From Campylobacteraceae bacterium (lineage in GTDB: Bacteria > Campylobacterota > Campylobacteria > Campylobacterales > Sulfurovaceae): 37,861 nucleotides of DNA. The notes beneath the pieces were generated by a model. That model saw nothing but the letters and a program-made list of their open reading frames with translations. It did not search any database and was not told the DNA's origin. Position 1 is the first letter of the stretch. Each line of letters opens with the position of its first letter. Both the position numbers and the translations under genes were made by a program. The stretch is taken from the NCBI GenBank assembly GCA_027068975.1, contig JALXFN010000136.1:1-37861 (forward strand), read 5' to 3'. This document shows, piece after piece, positions 1 through 15,818 of this stretch.

Positions 1-70
1 TAGCTCAGTTGGCTAGAGCAGCTGATTTGTAATCAGCAGGTCGGGGGTTCGAGTCCCTTCATCAGCTCCA
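1..70 (+). tRNA. tRNA-Thr (anticodon TGT), 5'-truncated by the window edge
   Basis: The anticodon arm ctgatt-TGT-aatcag, T-arm ggggg-ttcgagt and acceptor 3' strand catcagc followed by T-CCA are visible. The matching first seven bases (expected gctgatg) lie before base 1, so the gene is cut by the window and not broken in the genome. CCA is encoded. It is the first of a four-tRNA cluster upstream of tuf, the same arrangement as thrU-tyrU-glyT-thrT-tufB in E. coli. Confidence 0.95.
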
Positions 71-111
71 TTAAAATTTTATCAGTGTTTGACCAGAGAT
101 ATAACATCTAT

Positions 112-196
112 GGTGGGTTACTCAAGTGGCCAACGAGGGCGGATTGTAAATCCGCTGACTACGTCTTCGAAGGTTCGAATCCTTCACCCACCACCA
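112..196 (+). tRNA. tRNA-Tyr (anticodon GTA)
   Basis: The acceptor stem GGTGGGT pairs with ACCCACC at 186-192, followed by discriminator A and encoded CCA. The anticodon loop ttGTAaa sits in the stem cggat/atccg. The long variable arm (class II) is as expected for bacterial tRNA-Tyr. Length is 85 nt. Confidence 0.96.
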
Positions 197-214
197 TGTT
201 AGTTTAATATTGAC

Positions 215-290
215 GCGGGAATAGCTCAGTGGCTAGAGCCCCTGCCTTCCAAGCAGGATGTCGCGAGTTCGAATCTCGTTTCCCGCTCCA
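215..290 (+). tRNA. tRNA-Gly (anticodon TCC)
   Basis: The acceptor GCGGGAA pairs with TTCCCGC at 280-286, followed by T and encoded CCA. The anticodon loop ctTCCaa lies in the stem cctgc/gcagg, and the T-loop is ttcgaat. Length is 76 nt. The 103-nt gap to the next tRNA contains an 8-bp inverted repeat, ATGTGAAA (318-325) with TTTCACAT (339-346), which could be a processing hairpin; nothing else is seen there. Confidence 0.96.
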
Positions 291-393
291 AATAGTATTG
301 AAGCAATCTGGGAGCTGATGTGAAAATTTTATTACTACTTTCACATTATCAATCAAAATCACAAACACTTATAAGCAAATATAAAGAATATAT

Positions 394-468
<75 letters not shown>

Positions 469-476
469 CCATAATT

Positions 477-528
477 ATGGACAAAAGTGTTGTTGAAATT
501 TAACATCTTTACAATAGTTTTGTCCATA
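477..528 (+). other. Hairpin between tRNA-Thr and tuf
   Basis: ATGGACAAAA at 477-486 is the reverse complement of TTTTGTCCAT at 518-527; one flanking T-A pair extends it to 11 bp around a 31-nt loop. It separates the tRNA cluster from the tuf promoter region. It may be a processing or termination structure, but no clear T-tract follows, so its role is open. Confidence 0.45.
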
Positions 529-561
529 TTGTTGGTAATTAAAGCAATATTGAGTTATGTC

Positions 562-570
562 TGATATAAT
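562..570 (+). promoter_or_regulatory. Likely tuf promoter with extended -10 (TGATATAAT)
   Basis: TGATATAAT at 562-570 is a perfect extended -10 (TGN-TATAAT), 38 bases before the tuf start. No good -35 lies 17 bases upstream. That is acceptable, since the main sigma factor in Campylobacterota is known to rely weakly on -35 sequences. Confidence 0.5.
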
Positions 571-608
571 GTCAGCAAATTTTTTAACAATTAACTTAGG
601 AGAAACAG

Positions 609-1817
609 ATGGCTAAAGAAAAATTCGAACGAACAAAACCACATGTTAACATTGGTACAATTGGTCACGTTGACCACGGTAAAACTACATTAACAGCTGC
701 AATCACAATGTGTTTAGGGCTTAAAAATGGTCAAGAGACTATGGACTATGATCAAATTGATAATGCTCCAGAAGAGAGAGAAAGAGGAATTACTATTGCT
801 ACTTCTCACGTAGAGTATGAAACTGAAACAAGACACTATGCTCACGTAGATTGTCCAGGTCACGCCGATTACGTTAAAAACATGATTACTGGTGCTGCTC
901 AAATGGATGGAGCTATTCTTGTTATTGCTGCTACTGATGGACCAATGGCTCAAACTAGAGAGCATATTCTTCTTTCTAAGCAAGTTGGTGTACCATATAT
1001 AGTTGTTTTCTTAAATAAAGAAGACCAACTTGATGCAGAAGATAAAGAAGAGATGTTAGAACTTGTAGAGATGGAAGTTCGTGAACTTCTTGAAGAGTAC
1101 GATTTTCCAGGTGATGATACTCCAATCGTTGCTGGTTCAGCATTTCAAGCTCTTGAAGAAGCAAAAGCTGGAAAAGCTGGTGAGTGGTCAGAAAAAATCT
1201 ATCAACTTATGGATGAAGTTGATGCTTATATTCCTGAGCCAAAAAGAGAAACTGATAAAGATTTCTTAATGCCAATTGAAGATATCTTTACTATTCAAGG
1301 TCGTGGTACCGTTGTAACTGGTAAAATTGACAGAGGTCAAGTTTGTGTTGGTGATGCTGTTGAAATCGTTGGTATTAAAGATAACCAATCAACAACTGTA
1401 ACTGGTGTTGAGATGTTCCGTAAAGAGATGGATTGTGGTCAAGCTGGTGATAACTGTGGTGTTCTTATTAGAGGTATCGAAAAAGATGCTGTTGAAAGAG
1501 GTATGGTTCTTTGTAAGCCAGGTTCAATTACTCCTCACTCTAAATTTACAGCTGAAGTGTATATCCTTAAAAAAGAAGAGGGAGGTAGACACACTCCATT
1601 CTTTAACAACTATAGACCACAGTTCTATGTAAGAACAACAGATGTTACAGGTTCAATTACTCTTGCTGAGGGTGTTGAGATGGTTATGCCTGGTGATAAT
1701 GTTACTATTACTGTTGAACTTATTAACCCAGTTGCGCTTGAGCAAGGTACTAAGTTTGCTATCCGTGAAGGTGGTAGAACTGTTGGTGCTGGTGTTGTTG
1801 CTGAAATTATTGAGTAG
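609..1817 (+). CDS. tuf: Elongation factor Tu
   Basis: This GTPase delivers aminoacyl-tRNA to the ribosomal A site. The 402-aa protein is full length for the family. GHVDHGKT (residues 19-26) is the P-loop, DCPGH is the switch II/G3 motif, and NKED (about 136-139) is the G4 guanine-specificity motif. The C-terminal half has the usual beta-barrel domains 2 and 3, ending in a [10 protein letters not shown] tail. Shine-Dalgarno AGGAGA lies just upstream of the ATG. The gene follows four tRNA genes and precedes rpmG by 5 nt, so it probably shares a transcript with rpmG, tRNA-Trp and secE-nusG. No tuf copy follows fusA here, so this may be the only one, which the window cannot prove. Confidence 0.98.
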   Translation: MAKEKFERTKPHVNIGTIGHVDHGKTTLTAAITMCLGLKNGQETMDYDQIDNAPEERERGITIATSHVEYETETRHYAHVDCPGHADYVKNMITGAAQMDGAILVIAATDGPMAQTREHILLSKQVGVPYIVVFLNKEDQLDAEDKEEMLELVEMEVRELLEEYDFPGDDTPIVAGSAFQALEEAKAGKAGEWSEKIYQLMDEVDAYIPEPKRETDKDFLMPIEDIFTIQGRGTVVTGKIDRGQVCVGDAVEIVGIKDNQSTTVTGVEMFRKEMDCGQAGDNCGVLIRGIEKDAVERGMVLCKPGSITPHSKFTAEVYILKKEEGGRHTPFFNNYRPQFYVRTTDVTGSITLAEGVEMVMPGDNVTITVELINPVALEQGTKFAIREGGRTVGAGVVAEIIE

Positions 1818-1822
1818 TCATC

Positions 1823-1975
1823 ATGAGAGAAACAATCCACTTAGGTTGTGAGAAGTGTACTAGACGTAACTATCACACCACTAAGAATAAAAGAAACACT
1901 GCTGAAAAACTTGCTTTAAAAAAGTACTGTAAGTGGTGTAAGTGTCACACTACACACAAAGAGATGAAACTGTAA
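1823..1975 (+). CDS. rpmG: 50S ribosomal protein L33
   Basis: This is a 50-residue large-subunit protein of the E-site region. The translation starts MRETIHLGCEKC and ends THKEMKL. Four cysteines in two CxxC pairs (Cys9/Cys12 and Cys36/Cys39) form the zinc-ribbon version of L33, so this is the zinc-binding paralogue type. The start lies 5 nt after the tuf stop with no obvious Shine-Dalgarno, suggesting translational coupling to tuf. The tuf-rpmG-tRNA-Trp-secE-nusG order is typical of Campylobacterota and many other bacteria. Confidence 0.96.
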   Translation: MRETIHLGCEKCTRRNYHTTKNKRNTAEKLALKKYCKWCKCHTTHKEMKL

Positions 1976-1997
1976 TAAGTTTCATTTACCCTATTTT

Positions 1998-2025
1998 AAT
2001 ATCATTGGGTACGCTCAATGATATT
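1998..2025 (+). terminator. Hairpin with TACG tetraloop between rpmG and tRNA-Trp
   Basis: AATATCATTG (1998-2007) is perfectly complementary to CAATGATATT (2016-2025). Two inner pairs (one G-T) close a TACG loop, a UNCG-type stable tetraloop. Only a short T-rich stretch follows (tattc), so it may be an mRNA 3'-end or processing hairpin that frees tRNA-Trp more than a strong intrinsic terminator. Confidence 0.5.
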
Positions 2026-2032
2026 TATTCTT

Positions 2033-2108
2033 AGGCCAATAGCTCAGTTGGTAGAGCACTGGTCTCCAAAACCAGGTGCCGGGGGTTCGAGTCCCTCTTG
2101 GCCTGCCA
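2033..2108 (+). tRNA. tRNA-Trp (anticodon CCA)
   Basis: The acceptor AGGCCAA pairs with TTGGCCT at 2098-2104, followed by discriminator G and encoded CCA. The anticodon loop ctCCAaa lies in the stem ctggt/accag. The gene sits between rpmG and secE, a widely conserved position. Confidence 0.97.
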
Positions 2109-2142
2109 TGCAAATATATGGTAAATAAAAAAGGTAAATACA

Positions 2143-2325
2143 ATGGAAAAATTAACAACATATTTTACACACGTTAAAGAAGAGATTCAAAAAGTTATAT
2201 TTCCGACAAAAGTACAAATAAGACAGGCGTTTTTTGCTGTTTTTATCGTCGTAACCGTTATATCAATCTTTTTAGCACTTGTTGACTTATTGATGTCATC
2301 TATTGTAACAGCAGTAGTTGGTTAA
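2143..2325 (+). CDS. secE: Preprotein translocase subunit SecE
   Basis: This is the small essential subunit of the SecYEG channel in the inner membrane. At 60 aa it is the short single-span form. A cytoplasmic amphipathic part containing KEEIQKVIFPTK (the conserved x-K-V-x-[FW]-P-[ST] motif) is followed by one transmembrane helix at about residues 30-55. A weak Shine-Dalgarno (AAAAGG) precedes the ATG. It directly precedes nusG with one base between its stop and the nusG ATG, the conserved secE-nusG pairing. Confidence 0.95.
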   Translation: MEKLTTYFTHVKEEIQKVIFPTKVQIRQAFFAVFIVVTVISIFLALVDLLMSSIVTAVVG

Positions 2326-2326
2326 G

Positions 2327-2857
2327 ATGGCATTTCAATGGTATGCAATCCAGGTGTATTCTGGATCAGAACAAGCAGTTAAAAAGGGTATAGAACTACT
2401 AGCTAAAGAGAATGGTATTGAAGAACAAATTGACTCAATTATTGTTCCTACAGAAGAAGTTATAGAGGTTAAGAATGGAGATAAAAAGATTACAGAACGT
2501 GTTCTTTATTCTGGTTATGTATTTGCCTCAGTAGATTTAGATACAAGCCTTTGGCATAAAATTCAATCACTACCTCGTGTGTCTCGTTTTATTGGAGAAG
2601 GTAAAACAGCTACACCATTAAGTGATGCAGATATCAAAGTTATCTTAGATAAAATGGAACAAAAAACTGCTCCACGTCCTAAAGTTGACTTTGAAAATGG
2701 GGAGATGGTTCGTATTATTGATGGTCCATTTTCTAACTTTACAGGATTGGTTGAAGAGTATGACCTTGACCATGGAAAATTGAAGTTGAATGTCTCTATT
2801 TTTGGTAGAAATACACCAGTAGAAATTCTTTATACACAAGTGGAAAAAATTCTATAG
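2327..2857 (+). CDS. nusG: Transcription termination/antitermination factor NusG
   Basis: NusG binds RNA polymerase and links it to Rho or to ribosomal S10. The 176-aa protein has the N-terminal NGN domain (WYAIQVYSGSEQAV at the start; SLPRVSRFIGEG at its end) and a C-terminal KOW domain at about 120-176 (GEMVRIIDGPFSNFTG, then EEYD and the VEILYTQVEKIL tail). The open frame extends to an upstream TTG at 2318, but the ATG at 2327 gives the family N-terminus MAFQWYAIQV and follows the secE stop by one base, so it was chosen. NusG also acts with boxA in rRNA antitermination, and a boxA lies at the far end of this window. Confidence 0.97.
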   Translation: MAFQWYAIQVYSGSEQAVKKGIELLAKENGIEEQIDSIIVPTEEVIEVKNGDKKITERVLYSGYVFASVDLDTSLWHKIQSLPRVSRFIGEGKTATPLSDADIKVILDKMEQKTAPRPKVDFENGEMVRIIDGPFSNFTGLVEEYDLDHGKLKLNVSIFGRNTPVEILYTQVEKIL

Positions 2858-2865
2858 TTTTATGT

Positions 2866-2891
2866 AAGGGTAGAGTGATATTTCTACTCTT
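2866..2891 (+). terminator. Possible terminator or attenuator after nusG
   Basis: GGGTAGA (2868-2874) pairs with TCTACTC (2883-2889), with two outer A-T pairs and an 8-nt loop, followed by a T-rich stretch. It would allow partial uncoupling of secE-nusG from the ribosomal protein genes downstream. Confidence 0.4.
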
Positions 2892-2931
2892 TCACTATTT
2901 TACAAAAAACTCTTATATTATAAAAAACTTT

Positions 2932-2961
2932 AATAATAAAAATATTTTTGTTTTTATTATT
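2932..2961 (+). other. AT-only hairpin in the rplK leader
   Basis: AATAATAAAAA (2932-2942) is perfectly complementary to TTTTTATTATT (2951-2961) around an 8-nt loop, 49 bases before rplK. The structure is weak because it has no G-C pairs. It could be part of the L11 leader or of an AT-rich promoter region; no convincing -35/-10 pair was found. Confidence 0.3.
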
Positions 2962-3010
2962 CAAGTTTTTATTTTTAAAATAAACGACTATTTAATCTAA
3001 GGAGATAACG

Positions 3011-3436
3011 ATGGCAAAAAAAGTAACTGAAAAGTTCAAAATGATGATTCCTGCTGGGTCAGCGAACCCATCACCACCAGTAGGACCAGCACTTGGTCAA
3101 CGTGGTGTTAATATTATGGAATTCTGTAAGGCATTCAATGAAAAAACTAAAGATAAAATGGGGTTTAAAGTTCCAGTTGTAGTTACAGTATATGCAGATA
3201 AATCTTTTACCTTTGAAACAAAGCAACCACCTGCGTCTGAGCTCATTATGAAAGCTGCTGGTATAAAAAAAGGTACAGATAATCCTATCTTAAATAAAGT
3301 CGGAACACTTACAGCAGCTCAAATTGATGAGATTGTTGAGAAGAAAATTGTTGACTTAAATACAGATGATAAAGAGATGGCAGCAAAAATTATTGCTGGT
3401 ACTTGTCGTTCAATGGGAATTGAGATTGCTGGATAG
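3011..3436 (+). CDS. rplK: 50S ribosomal protein L11
   Basis: L11 forms the GTPase-associated centre stalk base on 23S rRNA and is needed for the RelA stringent response. The 141-aa length is normal. The N-terminal domain carries the proline-rich switch [20 protein letters not shown] (about residues 16-35), the thiostrepton/micrococcin contact region. The C-terminal rRNA-binding domain includes [14 protein letters not shown] and ends with [13 protein letters not shown]. Shine-Dalgarno AAGGAGA lies 6 bases before the ATG. rplA follows after a 106-nt spacer; in many bacteria L1 represses this pair. Confidence 0.98.
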   Translation: MAKKVTEKFKMMIPAGSANPSPPVGPALGQRGVNIMEFCKAFNEKTKDKMGFKVPVVVTVYADKSFTFETKQPPASELIMKAAGIKKGTDNPILNKVGTLTAAQIDEIVEKKIVDLNTDDKEMAAKIIAGTCRSMGIEIAG

Positions 3437-3542
3437 AGTTTGACTATGTTAAACTAAAAAAGCATTGTAGATTTATAATATGGTTACAAATAGTGACCCT
3501 ACACCACTAGTTAGTGGGAGATTTTATATCGTGGAGAGATAG

Positions 3543-4256
3543 ATGGCAAAGAAAGTAAATAAAAAAAGAGCAGCACTCTTAGAAAAAATAGAAACAGAGA
3601 AAAAGTATTCAGTTGAAGAAGCTACTGCACTTCTTCCAACTCTAAAATCAGCGAAGTTTGATGAAACTGTTGAAATTGCATTAAATTTAAATGTTGACCC
3701 AAGACATGCAGACCAGATGCTTAGAGGTTCAGTTGTTCTTCCTAATGGGACAGGTAAAGTTGTAAGAGTGGCAGTATTTGCAAAAGATGATAAAGCAGAT
3801 GAAGCTAAAGCAGCAGGGGCTGATTTGGTTGGTTCAGATGATTTAATTGATGCAATAAAAGAAGGTAATATTGATTTTGATACCGTTATAGCAACTCCAA
3901 ATATGATGGGAACACTTGGTAAAGTAGCTAGAATCTTGGGTCCAAAAGGTTTAATGCCTAACCCTAAAACTGGTACTGTTACTATGGATGTAGCAAAAGC
4001 AGTTACTGAAGCTAAAGGTGGTAAAGTTAATTTTAGAACAGATAAAAAAGGGAATATCCATGCTGGAATTGGTAAAGTCTCTTTTGGTGCTGAAAAAATT
4101 AAAGAAAATTTAGAGACTTTTGTACAAACAATTAACAAAGTTAAACCAGCTTCTGCAAAAGGTAGATATATCCTTAATGGAGCATTGTCTTTAACTATGA
4201 GTCCTGCTGTAACCCTTGATACCACTGAACTTTTAGATATGAAAGCAAAAGCTTAA
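3543..4256 (+). CDS. rplA: 50S ribosomal protein L1
   Basis: L1 builds the L1 stalk that handles E-site tRNA and is the usual autorepressor of the L11-L1 transcript. The 237-aa protein carries family motifs: [12 protein letters not shown], the central [15 protein letters not shown], and a C-terminal [19 protein letters not shown]-like segment (here beginning SAKGRYI). The ATG is preceded by GGAGAG. The long open frame on the opposite strand (3524-4225) is a codon-bias shadow of this gene. A striking 34-bp hairpin starts 16 bases after the stop. Confidence 0.98.
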   Translation: MAKKVNKKRAALLEKIETEKKYSVEEATALLPTLKSAKFDETVEIALNLNVDPRHADQMLRGSVVLPNGTGKVVRVAVFAKDDKADEAKAAGADLVGSDDLIDAIKEGNIDFDTVIATPNMMGTLGKVARILGPKGLMPNPKTGTVTMDVAKAVTEAKGGKVNFRTDKKGNIHAGIGKVSFGAEKIKENLETFVQTINKVKPASAKGRYILNGALSLTMSPAVTLDTTELLDMKAKA

Positions 4257-4271
4257 GAGCCTAAAGCTTAG

Positions 4272-4347
4272 GATATAGATATAGGGGTCAGGTGAACGTA
4301 ATCATGCTATGTATGATTACGTTCACCTGACCCCTATATCTCATATC
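4272..4347. repeat. Long near-perfect palindrome (REP/MITE-like) between rplA and rplJ
   Basis: The 28 bases at 4278-4305 (starting GATATAGGGGTCAGGTGAAC) are the exact reverse complement of 4313-4340, with a 7-nt loop GCTATGT. After one more A-T pair and a one-base bulge (C4342), GATAT (4272-4276) pairs with ATATC (4343-4347), making a 34-bp stem. The ends carry TAGGGGTCAGGT, the sort of G-rich conserved end seen in REP palindromes mobilised by IS200-like (RAYT) transposases; that link is inference. There is no transposase gene here, so if mobile it is a passenger element. In RNA it would form a very stable hairpin in the rplA-rplJ transcript. Confidence 0.75.
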
Positions 4348-4388
4348 TTTTCCTTTATGCTTGGCATAAAATGATTTTAGGCTGAAGA

Positions 4389-4453
4389 TAATAGGGGCGA
4401 AAGCTTAATTAATATATTCGAAAGGATATATGTGTCAAATGGACACCCTATTA
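4389..4453 (+). promoter_or_regulatory. Structured rplJL leader (candidate L10 autoregulatory leader)
   Basis: Three nested helices are visible: a closing stem TAATAGG (4389-4395) with CCTATTA (4447-4453); an 8-bp hairpin (4412-4419 with 4424-4431, one G-T pair) capped by a GAAA tetraloop; and GTGTC (4432-4436) with GACAC (4442-4446). A branched leader of this kind directly before rplJ matches the position of the L10(L12)4-binding leader (Rfam L10_leader), the autorepression target of rplJL. The identity rests on position and structure; the kink-turn was not modelled. Confidence 0.6.
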
Positions 4454-4472
4454 GAAGTCGAAAGGAGAACAA

Positions 4473-4958
4473 ATGACTAGAACTGAAAAAGAAGCTATTG
4501 TTAATGAACTGTCAACTGCTTTTGCTAATCAGGGTGCTGTAATCGTATGTGATTATAAAGGTATGACTGTTGAAGCATTAGAAGGTGTTCGTAACATGGC
4601 TAAAGAGAATGATGTTAATGTTCGAGTAGTTAAAAACACACTTGCAACTATTGCACTTAAAAATGCAAACTGTGAAGAGTTAGAACTACTTGACAACAAT
4701 ATTTTTATTTGGGGTGAAGATCAGATTGCTACTTGTAAAGTGGCTGATAAATCTGCAGAAGCAAATAAAAATCATTTCTCAATCAAGTCTGGAGTAATTG
4801 AGTCTAAAGTTGCAGATATCGCTACGATTAATGCTATGGCTAAACTTCCAGGTAGAGATGAACTTCTTGGTATGCTACTTAATGTTTGGAATGCACCAGT
4901 GCAGAACTTTACAATAGGTATGAGTGCACTTGCTACTAAACTAGAAGAAGAAGCATAG
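4473..4958 (+). CDS. rplJ: 50S ribosomal protein L10
   Basis: L10 anchors the L7/L12 dimers on the ribosome and represses its own operon with them. The 161-aa protein starts MTRTEKEAIVNELSTAF, has the conserved DYKGMTVEALEGVR and VRVVKNTLATIAL segments, and ends in the C-terminal helix that binds L12 dimers (GMLLNVWNAPVQNFTIGMS and the acidic LEEEA tail). A strong Shine-Dalgarno AAAGGAGAA precedes the ATG. rplL follows after 80 nt. Confidence 0.97.
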   Translation: MTRTEKEAIVNELSTAFANQGAVIVCDYKGMTVEALEGVRNMAKENDVNVRVVKNTLATIALKNANCEELELLDNNIFIWGEDQIATCKVADKSAEANKNHFSIKSGVIESKVADIATINAMAKLPGRDELLGMLLNVWNAPVQNFTIGMSALATKLEEEA

Positions 4959-5038
4959 TTTTATCTATTTAAATAGATATTAATTTGAATGTAATGATAT
5001 GAAAATCATTAAAAAAATATAATTTTAAGGAATTAACA

Positions 5039-5410
5039 ATGGCAACAACTAAAGAAGATGTTTTAGAATTTATTTCAAACATGTCAGTATTAGAGCTTTC
5101 TGAGCTAGTAAAAGAGTTCGAAGAGAAATTTGGTGTAACTGCACAAGCAACAGTCGTAGCTGCTGGTGGAGATACAGGTACAGCTGCAGCTGAAGAGCAG
5201 ACAGAATTTGACGTAGTACTTACCGATGCAGGTGCCAAAAAAATCAATGCTATTAAAGTAGTAAGAGCCATTACTGGACTTGGACTTAAAGAAGCTAAAG
5301 CAGCAGTTGAAGAAGCTCCTACAACCCTTAAAGAGGGTGTATCTAAAGAAGAAGCTGAAGAGATTAAAAAACAGATTGAAGAAGCTGGTGCTTCTTGTGA
5401 GCTTAAATAA
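5039..5410 (+). CDS. rplL: 50S ribosomal protein L7/L12
   Basis: This is the multicopy stalk protein that recruits and activates the translational GTPases EF-Tu, EF-G and IF2. The 123-aa protein has the N-terminal dimerisation helices ([20 protein letters not shown]), a short Ala/Gly hinge at about 40-52, and the C-terminal factor-binding domain ([20 protein letters not shown], then [15 protein letters not shown]). Shine-Dalgarno AAGGAA precedes the ATG. A 13-bp hairpin follows 18 bases after the stop. Confidence 0.98.
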   Translation: MATTKEDVLEFISNMSVLELSELVKEFEEKFGVTAQATVVAAGGDTGTAAAEEQTEFDVVLTDAGAKKINAIKVVRAITGLGLKEAKAAVEEAPTTLKEGVSKEEAEEIKKQIEEAGASCELK

Positions 5411-5428
5411 AAATTATTTAAATCACGC

Positions 5429-5457
5429 ATTTCAAATGAGCTTTGCTCATTTGAAAT
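5429..5457 (+). terminator. rplL-rpoB intergenic hairpin (attenuator-like)
   Basis: A perfect 13-bp stem, ATTTCAAATGAGC (5429-5441) with GCTCATTTGAAAT (5445-5457), has a 3-nt TTT loop. No long T-tract follows, so partial attenuation or mRNA 3' protection of rplJL fits better than full termination. This parallels the known attenuator between rplL and rpoB in E. coli that sets the L12 to RNA polymerase ratio. Confidence 0.65.
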
Positions 5458-5484
5458 ATTAACATATTTCAACCCTTTCTTCTA

Positions 5485-5534
5485 CTGCATTAGTAACAGT
5501 AGATTATAACTCTTGTGCTGCATTAGTAACAGTA
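5485..5534 (+). repeat. Two 17-bp direct repeats upstream of rpoB
   Basis: CTGCATTAGTAACAGTA occurs at 5485-5501 and again at 5518-5534, identical and 33 bp apart. Each copy can fold as a small hairpin (CTG...CAG ends) with the same loop CATTAGTAA. A TATAAT lies at 5552-5557, so the copies sit where upstream and -35-proximal regulator sites would be for a promoter serving rpoBC. No good -35 hexamer is present. Confidence 0.5.
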
Positions 5535-5577
5535 CAAAATCAAAAAGCCATTATAATTTATTTTAGATGTAGTGATG

Positions 5578-5595
5578 AACTATTGCGCAATAGTT
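5578..5595. promoter_or_regulatory. 18-bp perfect palindrome before rpoB
   Basis: AACTATTGCGCAATAGTT is a perfect 18-bp palindrome in the rpoB leader, 52 bases before the start codon. It could be a dimeric regulator site or, in RNA, a 7-bp hairpin with a GCGC loop. Its function is not known from sequence. Confidence 0.4.
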
Positions 5596-5638
5596 TCTTT
5601 GTATATCTATACATTTATTAACATAAACATACTAATAA

Positions 5639-14346
<8,708 letters not shown>

Positions 14347-14357
14347 TCTTTCTTCTG

Positions 14358-14383
14358 TAGGTTGCAATATATCGTGCAACCTA
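14358..14383. terminator. rpoC terminator-like hairpin (convergent region)
   Basis: TAGGTTGCA (14358-14366) is perfectly complementary to TGCAACCTA (14375-14383) with an 8-nt loop. It lies 12 bases after rpoC and 5 bases beyond the end of the convergent small minus-strand gene, so it may serve both strands. No clear T-tract follows on the plus strand. Confidence 0.5.
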
Positions 14384-14387
14384 GAGG

Positions 14388-14570
14388 TTATATTCCTTCC
14401 ATTACTTTGGCATTAAAATACAGTAATTTATCTCCAGAAAATTTAAACTCTAACTCTATAGGTCTACAACAAACTTCACAATCTTCTATATAGTCGCTTG
14501 ATTCTTCTTCACTATCAAGTATCATAGATATACGTTCCCAGCAGTAAGGACAGATAAAAAAATGCTCCAT
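14388..14570 (-). CDS. CPXCG-motif cysteine-rich small protein
   Basis: A 60-aa protein, MEHFFICPYCWERISMI..., matches the small CPXCG-type cysteine-rich family (Pfam Cys_rich_CPXG), whose function is not established. CPYC is followed about 27 residues on by CEVCCRP, and the two Cys pairs probably bind a metal such as zinc. The last Gly of the family name motif is Trp here (CPYCW). The open frame allows a start 5 codons upstream, but AAAGGAG lies correctly before the inner ATG at 14570, so that start was chosen. It is a single gene convergent with rpoC and divergent from the str operon. A possible promoter on the minus strand has -10 TATACT at 14603-14598. Confidence 0.75.
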   Translation of the reverse strand: MEHFFICPYCWERISMILDSEEESSDYIEDCEVCCRPIELEFKFSGDKLLYFNAKVMEGI

Positions 14571-14667
14571 TGATTCTCCTTTCATTTACTAGGGGATAGT
14601 ATAGCAGATTTTATTGTTGCTACAAGACCCAATATTTAATTAATATTGAAATCTCTTACAAAAATCC

Positions 14668-14696
14668 TTAACAACTAAAGTCTATTTGGGTATAAT
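14668..14696 (+). promoter_or_regulatory. str operon promoter (rpsL-rpsG-fusA)
   Basis: TTAACA (14668-14673) and TATAAT (14691-14696) are separated by 17 bp, a near-consensus housekeeping promoter. The expected start point near 14703 places a 16-bp hairpin almost at the 5' end of the mRNA and gives a leader of about 93 nt before rpsL. Confidence 0.75.
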
Positions 14697-14713
14697 ATGC
14701 ACCATTTTCTATG

Positions 14714-14764
14714 CATGAAAGTCCCGAAAGTATGTTTAGATGATGTTTTTTCGGGACTTTCATG
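14714..14764 (+). promoter_or_regulatory. 16-bp leader hairpin upstream of rpsL
   Basis: CATGAAAGTCCCGAAA (14714-14729) is the perfect reverse complement of TTTCGGGACTTTCATG (14749-14764), with a 19-nt loop. It sits in the 5' leader of the str transcript about 31 bases before the rpsL start and is not followed by a T-tract. It may be an autoregulatory leader (S7 or S12 control), a protein site or an mRNA stabiliser; the sequence alone does not decide. Confidence 0.65.
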
Positions 14765-14795
14765 TTCAGATTTTAATTCAAATAAAGGAATTGTA

Positions 14796-15167
14796 TTGCC
14801 TACAATTAATCAATTGGTTCGTAAAGAACGTAAAAAGCAAGTGAAAAAATCAAAATCACCTGCACTCGTAAACTGTCCTCAAAGACGAGGTGTATGTACT
14901 AGAGTTTATACTACAACTCCCAAAAAACCTAATTCAGCTTTAAGAAAAGTTGCAAAAGTTAGATTGACAAGTGGATTTGAAGTTATCTCGTACATTGGTG
15001 GTGAGGGTCATAACCTTCAAGAACACTCAATCGTACTTGTACGTGGAGGTAGGATTAAAGATTTACCTGGTGTTAAATACCATATCGTTCGTGGTGCATT
15101 GGATGCATCTGGTGTTAATGGTAGAAAAGTTGCTCGTTCTAAATATGGTACTAAAAGACCAAAATAG
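14796..15167 (+). CDS. rpsL: 30S ribosomal protein S12 (TTG start)
   Basis: S12 lies at the decoding centre and governs accuracy. The true N-terminus [14 protein letters not shown] begins at a TTG at 14796, preceded by AAAGGA; the open frame extends upstream to an ATG at 14697, but that part runs through the promoter-proximal leader hairpin and is not S12-like, so it is rejected. The 123-aa protein has the [18 protein letters not shown] segment including the Lys equivalent to the streptomycin-resistance residue 43, and LPGVKYH with the second such Lys. Both Lys are intact, so streptomycin sensitivity is expected. First gene of the str operon, 174 nt before rpsG. Confidence 0.96.
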   Translation: MPTINQLVRKERKKQVKKSKSPALVNCPQRRGVCTRVYTTTPKKPNSALRKVAKVRLTSGFEVISYIGGEGHNLQEHSIVLVRGGRIKDLPGVKYHIVRGALDASGVNGRKVARSKYGTKRPK

Positions 15168-15311
15168 ATAAGAACTTTTTAAACGTTAAAAAATGGTAGA
15201 AGTGATTATATTACATAAAAGTGTGAGCTTAAAAAAGCTTTAAGCAGTTTTTATCAAAATATCTTTGAGTAGATGACCTTAGGGGATAAAAATTGAGTAA
15301 ATCAATAGTAG

Positions 15312-15809
<498 letters not shown>

Positions 15810-15818
15810 GGGAATAGT

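Noticed and set aside
3524-4225. 233-aa open frame on the minus strand opposite rplA
   Set aside because: It mirrors rplA codon bias, has no ribosome site or known domain, and rplA is certain.
4969-5472. 167-aa minus-strand open frame over rplL
   Set aside because: Low-complexity Ser/Ala/Val product typical of an antisense shadow of a Glu/Ala/Lys-rich gene.
14697-14795. N-terminal extension of S12 from the upstream ATG
   Set aside because: The extension is not S12-like, encodes the leader hairpin, and starts before the predicted transcript start.
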